This document shows, in pieces, positions 26,782-35,828 of a DNA stretch of 64,000 nucleotides. The notes under the pieces were generated by a model. That model searched no databases. It saw only the letters and a list, made by a program, of their open reading frames with translations, and was not told where the DNA came from. Source of the DNA: an uncultured Acidimicrobiia bacterium (lineage in GTDB: Bacteria > Actinomycetota > Acidimicrobiia > Spongiisociales > Spongiisociaceae); assembly GCA_958295745.1 (NCBI GenBank), contig OY282370.1, positions 2,516,548 through 2,580,547 of the forward strand, written 5' to 3'. A program made the position numbers and the translations under genes. Numbering within the stretch: position 1 is the stretch's first letter; the number at the start of each line of letters is the position of its first letter.

Positions 26782-27242
26782 AGCTGACGGTCAACGGGCG
26801 GCGGCGCACTGCCGAGAACGTCTGGGCCGGTGAGAGCCTGCTCTATGTCCTCAGAGAGCGTCTCGGGTTGCGGGGATCGAAGAACGCCTGCGAGCAGGGA
26901 GAATGCGGGTCATGTTCTGTTTATATGGACGGCGGTCTGGTCTGCGCCTGCCTGGTTTCGGCCGGCCAGGCCCACGGCGCCGAGGTGGTCACGGTGGAAG
27001 GTCTGGCCGAAGGCGGCCGCCTCCATCCCATCCAGCAGGCCTACGTGGTCGAGGGGGCGGTGCAGTGCGGGTTCTGCACGCCGGGCCTCATCATCGCCAC
27101 CCATCAGCTGTTGAGCGAGAACCCCGACCCTTCCGACGACGAGATACGGGAGGCTCTGGCGGGGAACCTGTGCCGGTGCACCGGATACGAGAAGATCATC
27201 GACGCGGTGCGGCTGGCGGCGTTGGAGATGTCGGTCATATGA
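26772..27242 (+). CDS. molybdenum hydroxylase [2Fe-2S] subunit (CoxS/XdhC-like)
   Basis: 156 aa. The plant-type ferredoxin cluster motif is CEQGECGSCSVYMDGGLVCAC and the second cluster motif is CGFCTPG ... LCRCTGYEKI, as in all small subunits of the family. It relays electrons between the molybdopterin subunit and the FAD subunit. The GTG start overlaps the preceding gene, and the stop overlaps the GTPase gene as ATGA. Confidence 0.95.
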   Translation: MLVELTVNGRRRTAENVWAGESLLYVLRERLGLRGSKNACEQGECGSCSVYMDGGLVCACLVSAGQAHGAEVVTVEGLAEGGRLHPIQQAYVVEGAVQCGFCTPGLIIATHQLLSENPDPSDDEIREALAGNLCRCTGYEKIIDAVRLAALEMSVI

Positions 27243-28276
27243 CCTCCGCCGGCATCTCGAAGCCCGGTATACCCGAGGCGCCGCGGACGCCCCCCCGGCT
27301 GCGTTCCGAGGCGAAGCCGTCCGTTACCGTCCTGACCGGTTTCCTCGGTTCCGGCAAGACCACCCTCATCAACCACATCCTCGGCGCCGACCACGGGCGC
27401 CGCATCGCGGTGATAGTGAACGAAGCGGGCGAGATCGGCATCGACGCCGATCTGATCGTCTCCTCCGACGAGGAGATCGTCGAGCTGGCCAACGGCTGCA
27501 TATGCTGCACGTTGAGGGTGCGCAGCGACCTCGCCGACACCCTCCTGAAACTGCTGGAACGGCCCGATCCCCCCGATTATTTCCTCATCGAGACCAGCGG
27601 GATGGCCGATCCGGCCCCGGCGGTGCAGGCTTTGTTCGCAGCGGATCTGATCGACCGGGTGGCGGTGGACGGCATCGTGACCATCGTGGACGCCTGCCAC
27701 ATCGGCCGCCGTCTCGACGAGCCGGACCCCGGCCGGTACGGCAGCCTGGCGGTGGACCAGATCGTGTGCGCCGACCGGATCGTGGTCAACAAGCTCGACC
27801 TGGTTACCGAGGAAGCCTGCCGGGCCGTCGAGCGGCGGATACGGACGCTCAACAACACCGCCCCGCTGATCAGGTCCCGCTTCGCGCAGGTCGATCCGGA
27901 CGAGCTGCTGGGCATCGACGCTTTCGGGCGGTGGCGGCTCTCCGCAGAAGGGTCCGGGATCCTCGACGACCCCCGCTCCCGCACCCCCGGCATCGAAGCG
28001 ACCAGCCTCGAGGTGCGGGGCGACCTGGACGAGGCGAGGTTGACCGCCTGGCTGAAGGGCCTCGTCGAGGACCGCTCCGCCGACATCTACCGCCTCAAGG
28101 GGATCCTGGCGGTGGCCGGCCGTCCCGGCCAGATGGTCCTCCAGGGTGTCCACAGCATCTACGAGCTCTACACCGGGGGCCCGTGGCCGGGTCGCCGCAG
28201 CACCAGGCTGGTGATCATCGGCAAGGGCTTCGACGAGGACGCCCTCCGGTCGGAACTGGAAGGATGCCGGGCATGA
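27239..28276 (+). CDS. CobW/COG0523-family GTPase
   Basis: 345 aa. The P-loop is GFLGSGKTT (about residues 33-41), then NEAGEIGID, the metal-binding NGCICCTLR, ETSGMADP and the guanine-specificity motif VNKLDLV. The CICC motif marks the COG0523 metal-chaperone group. Its position between the iron-sulfur and molybdopterin subunit genes, with ATGA overlaps on both sides, suggests it helps assemble or metallate this hydroxylase. This is inferred from context. The start was moved from an upstream open frame to the ATG that overlaps the preceding stop. Confidence 0.92.
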   Translation: MTSAGISKPGIPEAPRTPPRLRSEAKPSVTVLTGFLGSGKTTLINHILGADHGRRIAVIVNEAGEIGIDADLIVSSDEEIVELANGCICCTLRVRSDLADTLLKLLERPDPPDYFLIETSGMADPAPAVQALFAADLIDRVAVDGIVTIVDACHIGRRLDEPDPGRYGSLAVDQIVCADRIVVNKLDLVTEEACRAVERRIRTLNNTAPLIRSRFAQVDPDELLGIDAFGRWRLSAEGSGILDDPRSRTPGIEATSLEVRGDLDEARLTAWLKGLVEDRSADIYRLKGILAVAGRPGQMVLQGVHSIYELYTGGPWPGRRSTRLVIIGKGFDEDALRSELEGCRA

Positions 28277-30684
28277 CGCGCACTGCGAGGGCCGGCGGGG
28301 CGGGGGCGCGCTCCCAGACCATCACCGAGGTGCGCGACCGGACGGCGCCGCCTCTCGGAGTGGGGGAATCGGCCGTCCGCCCGGACGCCCCCCTGAAGGT
28401 GCTGGGGCGCTTCGCCTTCGCCTCCGACCTCTACCTGGACGGCATGCTGTGGGGCGCCACCGTCCGCAGCCCGCATCCGAGGGCCCGCATCCTTTCTATC
28501 GACGTATCGGAGGCGTTGAAGATACGCGGGGTGGCCACCGTGCTGACCGCCGCCGACGTCCCCGGCGAGAACCTCTACGGCATCAAGAAAGCCGACCAGC
28601 CCGTCCTAGCCGACCGGGAGGTCCGCTACGCGGGGGAGGCGGTGGCGGTGGCGGCCGCCGACCATCCTGAGACCGCCCGCCGGGCCGTGGAGGCGGTGCG
28701 GGTCGAATACGAGGTGCTGACGCCCCTGACCGACCCCGAGCAGGCGCTGGCAGGAGGGGGCGGCCCGATCCACCCGGGCGGGAACGTCGCCCGCCGCGTC
28801 CGCATCCGTCACGGCGACGTTGGATCGGTCCGGCCGCAGGCCGAGGTGGTGGTGGAGGGGGAGTACCGGTCGGGTGTCCAGGATCCGGCCTTCCTGGGTC
28901 CGGAAGCCGGTCTGGCCGTACCGGACGGGAGCGGCGGCGTCGACCTCTACGTGGCCAGCCAGTGGATCCACGACGACCGCCGGCAGATCGCCGCCGGCCT
29001 CGGTCTGGACCCGAGTATGGTGCGGCTCACCTTGAGCGGGGTGGGCGGGGCCTTCGGGGGCCGCGAGGACCTCTCGGTCCATATCCATGCCTGCATGCTG
29101 GCCCTGCGGATGGGGCGCCCCGTCAAGATGTCCTACAACCGCGAGGAGTCCTTCTTCGGCCACGTCCACCGGCATCCTTCCCGGAGCCGGATCGAGCTGG
29201 GCGCCAAGCGCACCGGGGAGCTGGTATACACCAAAGTTCGTCTGATCCTGGACGGGGGCGCCTACACCTCCACCTCGCAGATCGTGATCGCCAACGCCTG
29301 CTACTTCGCGGCCGGCGCCTACCGGGTGGACAACGTCGAGATCGACGGATACGCGGTCTACACGAACAACCCTCCCCGCGGGGCGATGCGGGGTTTCGGC
29401 GCCGTTCAGGCCTGTTACGCCATCGAATCGGCGATGGACCGGTTGGCCGGGGCGCTCGGCATGGACCCGGTCGAGCTGCGGATCGTCAACGCGATTGAGG
29501 AAGGCTCGATACTGCCCACCGGCCAGGCCGTCGACGGGCCGGCGCCGGTAAGGGAGCTGCTGGAACACCTGCGGGATCTTCCCCTGCCGCCGGACGAACC
29601 GGATGGATCGGGCGGACCGGGCCGTGCGCCGGACCTGCGCAGACTCCCGGGCGGGGTGGGCAACACCACCCGCGGCGAAAATGTCGTCAGAGGGGTCGGG
29701 TACGCGCTGGGTATGAAGGCGATCGGCTTCTCGGGCGGCGTCGACGACTACTCGACGGCCCGGGTTTCCCTGTCGATCGTGGGCGGCGCCCCCCTGGTGG
29801 AGGTGTACAGCGCCGCCGCCGAGTGCGGGCAGGGCATCGTTGCCGTGCAGGCCCAGATCCCGCGCACCGAGCTAGGAGTGGATACGGTGGTGGTGCGCCC
29901 CGCCGACACGCTGATCGGCGACGCCGGGTCGTCGGCTGCTTCCCGCCAGACCTGGATGACCGGCGGGGCGGTCCAGGCGGCCTGCGGACGGGTCCGCACC
30001 GAGCTGCTGGAGCGGGCGGCGGTCCGACTCGGCCGCCCGCCGGAGGATCTGGCTCTGGCGGGCGGGGCGGTGTGCGAACGCGTCTCCGGCGAGCCCGCCG
30101 TTACGCTGGCCGAGCTGCTCGGAGGCGAGACGGTGGAGGCGGTCTTCGAGTACCACCACCGTCCGACCGAGCCCATAGACGATGTCAACGGCCAAGGGGA
30201 CGCCCACATCGCCTTCGCCTACGCGGCCCACCGGGCGGTGGTCGACGTGGACACCGATCTGGGCCTGGTCCGGGTGGTCGAGCTGGCCGCCGCCCAGGAC
30301 GTGGGCAAGGCGATGAACCCCCAGGCCGTCGAGGGCCAGATCGAAGGCGGCACCGCCCAAGGTCTCGGCTTGGCGCTGCTCGAAGAGGTCCAGATCGTGG
30401 ACGGGCATGTCAGGAACCCCTCGTTCACCGACTACCTGATCCCGACCATCCTGGACACGCCCCCCATGAACATCGAGATCTTCGAGTTCCCCCATCCCGA
30501 CTCCCCCTACGGCCTCAACGGAGTCGGGGAGCCGCCCACGCTATCCTCGACCCCGGCCATAGTGAACGCCCTGCGGGACGCCACCGGCCTAGAACTGCCC
30601 GGGGTTCCGGTGCGGTCGGCCGACCTGGTGTCCCGAGCCGGATCAAACGGGGCGGATCAGGCCCCGCGCGGACGGCGGACATAG
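28273..30684 (+). CDS. molybdenum hydroxylase large (molybdopterin) subunit (CoxL/XdhA-like)
   Basis: 803 aa, typical length. The N-terminal ALD_Xan_dh domain shows LKVLGRFAFASDL and VRYAGEAVAVAAADH. The molybdopterin-binding region has GVGGAFGGRED, PPRGAMRGFGAVQ and AAECGQGIVAVQAQ, and the catalytic glutamate is expected in NGVGEPP near the C-terminus. There is no AYRCSFR-type CO-dehydrogenase loop, so it is a general aldehyde, purine or N-heterocycle hydroxylase rather than CO dehydrogenase. It oxidises its substrate with water as oxygen donor. Translationally coupled to the GTPase gene by ATGA. Confidence 0.94.
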   Translation: MTRTARAGGAGARSQTITEVRDRTAPPLGVGESAVRPDAPLKVLGRFAFASDLYLDGMLWGATVRSPHPRARILSIDVSEALKIRGVATVLTAADVPGENLYGIKKADQPVLADREVRYAGEAVAVAAADHPETARRAVEAVRVEYEVLTPLTDPEQALAGGGGPIHPGGNVARRVRIRHGDVGSVRPQAEVVVEGEYRSGVQDPAFLGPEAGLAVPDGSGGVDLYVASQWIHDDRRQIAAGLGLDPSMVRLTLSGVGGAFGGREDLSVHIHACMLALRMGRPVKMSYNREESFFGHVHRHPSRSRIELGAKRTGELVYTKVRLILDGGAYTSTSQIVIANACYFAAGAYRVDNVEIDGYAVYTNNPPRGAMRGFGAVQACYAIESAMDRLAGALGMDPVELRIVNAIEEGSILPTGQAVDGPAPVRELLEHLRDLPLPPDEPDGSGGPGRAPDLRRLPGGVGNTTRGENVVRGVGYALGMKAIGFSGGVDDYSTARVSLSIVGGAPLVEVYSAAAECGQGIVAVQAQIPRTELGVDTVVVRPADTLIGDAGSSAASRQTWMTGGAVQAACGRVRTELLERAAVRLGRPPEDLALAGGAVCERVSGEPAVTLAELLGGETVEAVFEYHHRPTEPIDDVNGQGDAHIAFAYAAHRAVVDVDTDLGLVRVVELAAAQDVGKAMNPQAVEGQIEGGTAQGLGLALLEEVQIVDGHVRNPSFTDYLIPTILDTPPMNIEIFEFPHPDSPYGLNGVGEPPTLSSTPAIVNALRDATGLELPGVPVRSADLVSRAGSNGADQAPRGRRT

Positions 30685-30705
30685 AGCGATTAGGACGGAG
30701 CGCCC

Positions 30706-31626
30706 ATGATCATCGACACCCACCTGCACCCCACCAACGTCGTGGACGAGGCGTGGCGGCACACCGGCGAACCCTTCAACGGCGAGCGGATGCTGAAGAT
30801 GATGGACGGCCCCTACTGGATCAACGGCAAGCCCCGCCGGATCGACATGGGGTTCATCCAGCCGCCGCCGGGCAACACGGTCTGGCGGGACGGCAGCCGC
30901 GGCGGGCGCGAGGGTATCCGCGACTACATGTCGTATGTTGCGGAGCTGACCCAGAAGTACCCGGACCGTTTCATCGGCAACTTCAACTACAACCCCCGAT
31001 TCGGCCCGGAGAACGGCGCCGCCGAGCTGGAGTTCCACGTGAAGGAGTACGGCTTCAAGATGCTGAAGCTGCACGCCAACATGCACGCCTACCGGCCCGA
31101 CCGGGCGCTCGACTGGCTGCGTCCGGCCATGCAGAAGTGCGACGAGCTCGGGGTGGTGGTGCTGCTCCACACCGGGGACGGCCCCTACTCGATCCCCACC
31201 CAGTTCTATCCGATCATCCGGGAGTTCCCCAACGTGAACTTCATCATCGGCCACTTCGGGGTGCAGACCGGCGGCGTGTACTGCTTCGAGGCCTTCTGGA
31301 TGATCATGGACTCTCCCAACGTGTACGGGGAGTCGGGCTGGCTGCTCCAGTCCCGCATCGTCGAGTTCGCCAAGGAGATGCCCCGGGACCGCCTGGTCTT
31401 CGGGACCGATTCGCCCCCCAACGACCCCGGAATGTGGCTCACCCACCTGGAGGTGTTGTGCCACGAACCGCCGCAGGGCCTCGGCGTCAGCGAGGACCGG
31501 CTAGAGGACTACATGGGCAACAACATCGCCCGGCTGGTCGGCATCAGGCCCACCGCCCCGCCCGAATCGGTGGAGACGGCCAAGGCGCAGCTGGCCGAGG
31601 GAAGCTACGGGCGCCCGACCGATTAG
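30706..31626 (+). CDS. amidohydrolase family protein
   Basis: 306 aa. It begins MIIDTHLHP, the HxH metal site of the amidohydrolase-2 (ACMSD-like) family. KMLKLHANMHAY carries a further conserved residue, IIGHFGVQ the histidine of the fourth strand, and VFGTDSPPND the final aspartate. Members act as decarboxylases or hydrolases of ring or amide compounds. The start lies 21 bp after the hydroxylase large-subunit stop, so it ends this operon and may act on the hydroxylated product. Confidence 0.9.
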   Translation: MIIDTHLHPTNVVDEAWRHTGEPFNGERMLKMMDGPYWINGKPRRIDMGFIQPPPGNTVWRDGSRGGREGIRDYMSYVAELTQKYPDRFIGNFNYNPRFGPENGAAELEFHVKEYGFKMLKLHANMHAYRPDRALDWLRPAMQKCDELGVVVLLHTGDGPYSIPTQFYPIIREFPNVNFIIGHFGVQTGGVYCFEAFWMIMDSPNVYGESGWLLQSRIVEFAKEMPRDRLVFGTDSPPNDPGMWLTHLEVLCHEPPQGLGVSEDRLEDYMGNNIARLVGIRPTAPPESVETAKAQLAEGSYGRPTD

Positions 31627-31820
31627 GTCCCGCCTTCCGCAGCGGCGGGGGCGGGTGGAAGCGTCCGGGCCGACCTGCCGGTGAAGGCAGCAGACAAACG
31701 GGTAGATCGTCGCCGGATCGAGGCGGTTCAGGGACCCCCGGCAGGAACCCTGACGTTACGAGTCACACTTCAACCGTATGATCAAGGACAGACAGCCAGG
31801 CTCACAGACGGCCAGACCCT

Positions 31821-32783
31821 ATGATTGATATGATCAATGCCAACAAGCCGGAGCGATGGAAGAGCGACATCGCTGATTCCATCGATCAATACAACCAATG
31901 GTTCATCGAGTTTGCGCCGGAGGCATTCCGGGCAGCACGCGGGGCGGTGGTGGATGAGGTCCGGAGGGCGATGCTGCACACCCATGACTTCGCCGATCTC
32001 GGTCCGACCCAGATCGAGGCGAACCCCGGAGTGGTGCGAACCCTGAGGATGTCCACCGCGCCGCCTCTTGCCAGGGACCGGCTCATCGGGCTGGCCTGTA
32101 CGAAAAGGTCACTTGTCGCCGCACTGGAGAAGGGATCACTTCCTAAGCGTATGAAATCAGCTGAGTTGACAGAACACCTGGAACGGATCTCGGCGACGTT
32201 GTCAGAACTGTTGGACATAGACATTTTGCCTTGGATCACCGAGAGCCGCCTACCCCAGGAACCCGAACGCATCAGGGCCGCCTCGGTGGTCGCAGACCGG
32301 CTGTGCGGAGCGATCGCCAATCCCATCATCCGCAACGCGCAGGAGACCCGACAGATAGCTGTAATTCGCTCGTTCCTGGTCGATTGCGGATATCGTGAGC
32401 AGATGACCTCTCCCGGGATGCCGGTTCAGGAAATGGCGCCAGGAACCTTCGCCGTACGGATGAACGTCGGCGTCAAGAGTGGTTCCGCCGGAATGATCAA
32501 TATGCCGATCGACCTCGTAGTTCAGCCCGGACGACCCGAAGCCGACCGCCTGCCGATCTTTGTCGAAGCGAAGTCGGCGGGTGATTTTGCCAATACCAAC
32601 AAGCGCAGGAAAGAAGAAGCTACAAAAGTAAATCAACTCAAGAATACATACGGTGAGAACATTCGTTTCGTGCTTTTCCTATGCGGGTATTTCAACTGCG
32701 GGTACCTGGGGTACGAGGCGGCCGAGGGCATCGACTGGGTTTGGGAACACAGAGTGGAAGACCTGATGGATCTGGGTTTGTGA
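31821..32783 (+). CDS. type II restriction endonuclease, XamI-like
   Basis: 320 aa. The N-terminus NANKPERWKSDIADSIDQYN and the block FIEFAPEAFRAAR resemble the XamI restriction endonuclease family. A PD-(D/E)xK-like core may be formed by MPIDLVVQPGR followed by IFVEAKSAGDF (D ... ExK). The cognate methyltransferase gene starts on the last base of this gene's stop. XamI itself cuts GTCGAC; whether this protein does is inference. Two in-frame ATGs (31821, 31830) are possible; the first is used. Confidence 0.82.
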   Translation: MIDMINANKPERWKSDIADSIDQYNQWFIEFAPEAFRAARGAVVDEVRRAMLHTHDFADLGPTQIEANPGVVRTLRMSTAPPLARDRLIGLACTKRSLVAALEKGSLPKRMKSAELTEHLERISATLSELLDIDILPWITESRLPQEPERIRAASVVADRLCGAIANPIIRNAQETRQIAVIRSFLVDCGYREQMTSPGMPVQEMAPGTFAVRMNVGVKSGSAGMINMPIDLVVQPGRPEADRLPIFVEAKSAGDFANTNKRRKEEATKVNQLKNTYGENIRFVLFLCGYFNCGYLGYEAAEGIDWVWEHRVEDLMDLGL

Positions 32784-34387
32784 TGGCCGCGTCGATGGAG
32801 GTACGGGAGAAGATACGTCGGGAGCGCCAGGTACAGCTCGACAGACGGCGATCGCAGTCGGAACGGAACCGCCTCGGCCAGTTCTCGACCCCCAACGAGC
32901 TGGCGGTTGATATCGCCGAATACCTGGTTCATATGATGCCCGCAGACGAGCCGATCCGATTTCTTGAACCGGCGCTCGGGTCCGGCTCTTTCTACTCGGC
33001 CTTGCTGGAGACGGCCGGCGCGGACAGGGTCTTATCTGCAGTAGGGATGGAAATCGATCGGCGCTTCGCCGACTTGGCCAGGGAACTGTGGGGGGAGTAC
33101 GGACTTACCGTGCTCCAGGGAGACTTTTCGGAACTCGGCGGCGAGGTCGCGGATGCCAACCTGGTCCTGGCCAACCCCCCTTATGTCCGCCATCACCACC
33201 TCGACCCCAGTTACAAAAAACTCCTCCAGAATCGGGCATCCCTCGCTTCCGGAATGTCGATCAACGGATTGTCCGGCCTCTATGTCTACTTCATAACGCT
33301 CGCCCATTCCTGCATGGCCCCCGGCGCCTTGGCCGCCTGGCTCGTCCCGTCGGAGTTCATGGATGTCAATTATGGGTCAGCGGTCCGCCGCTATCTGACA
33401 GACAAGGTCGAGCTCATACGGATTCACCGGTTCGACCCAGGCGATGTCCAGTTCGACGACGCGCTGGTCTCCTCGGCGGTGGTCGTGTTCCGCAAGGAGG
33501 ATCCACCGGCTGAGGCGACGGCGCTCTTCACGTTCGGCGGGTCGATGTCGAGTCCCGTCAAGTCTGAAAGCGTGTCGGTGCGGGATTTGCGGCGGTCCCG
33601 CAAGTGGCGTTCCCGGTCTCGGCCGAAACCTTCTCAAGCATCCGGTCCGATGTTGACGATAGGCGACCTGTTCACCGTCCGCCGCGGTCTGGTCACCGGC
33701 GCCAACTCGTTTTTCGTAATGGAACGGAGCGAAGCGCACCGGATCGGCATACCCGACGACTATATGAAACCGGTCCTCCCCAGCCCGCGTTATCTGCGCC
33801 AAGGGGTGGTGAGATGCGATGAAGACGGTTTCCCCTTGCTGACACCGCAGCTGGTACTGCTGGACTGTGACCTGCCGGAGGAACAAGTCCAGAGTCAGCA
33901 TCCCCGGCTTGCTGAATATCTTCAGACAGGGATATCCCAAGGGATCGGAGATCGTTTTCTTCTCAGCAGGCGTACACCTTGGTACCGCCAAGAGCGCAGA
34001 GAACCGACCCCTTACCTATCAACCTATATGGGACGCGGCGAAGGCGATGACAAACCGTTCCGGTTTATCTGGAACCAGTCCAAGGCGGTGGCAACCAATG
34101 TCTACCTGTTGCTGTACCCGAAGCCGGTATTGGCGCGATTCACCGGGGCTTCGGAGGAACAGGCAGGAATAGTCCACCAAGCCCTGAACAGCCTGGGTGG
34201 CCCCGAGTTGCGGGCCGAGGGCCGGGTCTACGGCGGCGGACTCCACAAGCTGGAGCCGGGCGAACTAGCCCGCCTGCCGGCCGCGCCCATCCTGAAGGCG
34301 CTGCCCGAGCTACGAGACGTTGCCCAACCGGAATCACCGGGGCTGTCATCCGACGGCCAACTCAGCTTTGCGGCGATGCGACGATGA
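32783..34387 (+). CDS. type II DNA adenine-N6 methyltransferase (Eco57I/TaqI-like)
   Basis: 534 aa. The N-terminus has NRLGQFSTPNELAVDIAEYL, SAM motif I is FLEPALGSGSFYSAL, and the catalytic motif is VLANPPYVRHHHL (NPPY, an N6-adenine methylase signature). The C-terminal half is the likely target-recognition region (IGDLFTVRRGLVTGANSFFV). It is coupled to the endonuclease gene by a TGATG overlap, forming a restriction-modification pair. The stop in turn overlaps the downstream decarboxylase gene as ATGA, a tight junction for an inserted system. Confidence 0.92.
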   Translation: MAASMEVREKIRRERQVQLDRRRSQSERNRLGQFSTPNELAVDIAEYLVHMMPADEPIRFLEPALGSGSFYSALLETAGADRVLSAVGMEIDRRFADLARELWGEYGLTVLQGDFSELGGEVADANLVLANPPYVRHHHLDPSYKKLLQNRASLASGMSINGLSGLYVYFITLAHSCMAPGALAAWLVPSEFMDVNYGSAVRRYLTDKVELIRIHRFDPGDVQFDDALVSSAVVVFRKEDPPAEATALFTFGGSMSSPVKSESVSVRDLRRSRKWRSRSRPKPSQASGPMLTIGDLFTVRRGLVTGANSFFVMERSEAHRIGIPDDYMKPVLPSPRYLRQGVVRCDEDGFPLLTPQLVLLDCDLPEEQVQSQHPRLAEYLQTGISQGIGDRFLLSRRTPWYRQERREPTPYLSTYMGRGEGDDKPFRFIWNQSKAVATNVYLLLYPKPVLARFTGASEEQAGIVHQALNSLGGPELRAEGRVYGGGLHKLEPGELARLPAAPILKALPELRDVAQPESPGLSSDGQLSFAAMRR

Positions 34388-35796
34388 CCGCAGCCCGTTT
34401 CGCCGGGAGCCAGGACCTCCACGACTTCGTGACCGCCTATGCGGAGGCGCATCCCGATGATGTCCTCGACATCGCCGAGCATGTGCCGGACTCCCAGGAT
34501 GCGGCGGCCCTGGTCTGGAAGCTGGCCGCCGCCGGCCGCCATGAGATGCTGCGATTCCGGGACATCGCCGGTTTCCCCTTCGATGTCGTCACCAACGTGT
34601 TCGCCTGCCGCCGCCGGATAGTCCGGATACTCGGGGCCGACCCCGGACGGGACGACCTCCACGCCGTGTTCCAGGCCCGGGCCCGGAACCTGATCGAACC
34701 GGTCGAGGTGGGGGAGGGGCCGGTGCTCGACCGGGTGTCCGAGGGTGATGGCATCGACTTGACCGACCTTCCGCTCCTCACCCATTTCGAGACCGACCGC
34801 GCCCCATATATAACCAGCGGGATCATGGTGGTCGAGGGGGAGGACGGGGCGGCAGGGAACCTCAGCTACCACCGGGCCATGGTCCACTCGCCCACCGAGC
34901 TCGCCGTCAGCCTCCACTCCCGGGGGGACATCTGGCGGATGCTGGGGGCCGCGGCCGAGCGAGGCCGCCCCCTGCGGGCGGCGATGGTGCTGGGCGGCCA
35001 TCCGTTGTTCATGCTGGCCGCCTCCTCCCGGGTGCCGATGGGCGTCGACGAGCGCCATGTGGCGGGCGGCCTGTTCGGCGCCCCGCTCGAGGTGGTGCGG
35101 TCCCCCGCGTACGGTGTCCGGGTTCCGGCCTGCTCCGACTTCCTGTTCGAGGGGGAGATCGACACCGAGGCCCGCGTCGAGGAGGGCCCCTTCGGGGAGT
35201 TCACCGGCTATTCGTCCGACCGTTCCACCAACAGCCTCTTCCGGGTGGAGGCGATGTCGTCCCGCCGGGATCCGATGCTGCTCGACGTGGCGGGGGGCAA
35301 CTCGGCGGAGCACCTCAACCTGGGCCGGATCCCGCGAGAATCGGAGATGGCCGAGAAGCTGAAGGAACGGTTTCCCGAAGTGACCGGCGTCCACTACCCG
35401 AACTCGGGCGTCCATCTCCACTGCTACGTGAAGCTGCGCCGCAGCCGGGCCGGCCAGGCCCGCCAGGTCATGCTGGGGCTGTTGGGCTGGGATCCCTACC
35501 TCAAGACGGTCGTCGCAGTGGACGACGACATCGACATCACCGACGACGCCGAGGTGCTGTGGGCGCTGGCCGCCCACTTCCAGCCGGCCGAGGACCTTTT
35601 CGTGGTGGACGGCCTGCCCGGCAGCCCCCTCGATCCCTCGTCCTCCCCCGAGGGGACCACCTCGCGTCTGGCTCTGGACGCCACCCGGGGGCCGGGGTTC
35701 AGCGGGGTGAGGATAGGTTTCTCGCAGGAATCCCTGGATCGGGCTGCCCGGCTGGTCGCGGATCGTCTACCCTTGAGACGAGAACGGAAAGTATGA
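34384..35796 (+). CDS. UbiD-family decarboxylase
   Basis: 470 aa. Family blocks visible are RNLIEPVEVGEGPVLD, DLTDLPLLTHFETDRAPYIT, GGHPLFMLAASSRVPMGVDE, VPACSDFLFEGEID and EEGPFGEFTGYSS; the ExxP and EFTGY regions hold the residues that bind prenylated FMN in UbiD enzymes. It would reversibly decarboxylate an aromatic or unsaturated acid, and needs a UbiX prenyltransferase, not seen here. Translation is coupled by ATGA to the methyltransferase gene, which is probably accidental to the insertion. Confidence 0.92.
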   Translation: MTAARFAGSQDLHDFVTAYAEAHPDDVLDIAEHVPDSQDAAALVWKLAAAGRHEMLRFRDIAGFPFDVVTNVFACRRRIVRILGADPGRDDLHAVFQARARNLIEPVEVGEGPVLDRVSEGDGIDLTDLPLLTHFETDRAPYITSGIMVVEGEDGAAGNLSYHRAMVHSPTELAVSLHSRGDIWRMLGAAAERGRPLRAAMVLGGHPLFMLAASSRVPMGVDERHVAGGLFGAPLEVVRSPAYGVRVPACSDFLFEGEIDTEARVEEGPFGEFTGYSSDRSTNSLFRVEAMSSRRDPMLLDVAGGNSAEHLNLGRIPRESEMAEKLKERFPEVTGVHYPNSGVHLHCYVKLRRSRAGQARQVMLGLLGWDPYLKTVVAVDDDIDITDDAEVLWALAAHFQPAEDLFVVDGLPGSPLDPSSSPEGTTSRLALDATRGPGFSGVRIGFSQESLDRAARLVADRLPLRRERKV

Positions 35797-35828
35797 GAAA
35801 CCGGAAGCGGTGGATAGGAGGAATCGAT

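Noticed and set aside
27502-28272. Upstream extension of the hydroxylase large-subunit frame
   Set aside because: It overlaps the CobW GTPase gene in another frame, while the ATGA start at 28273 fits the family N-terminus.
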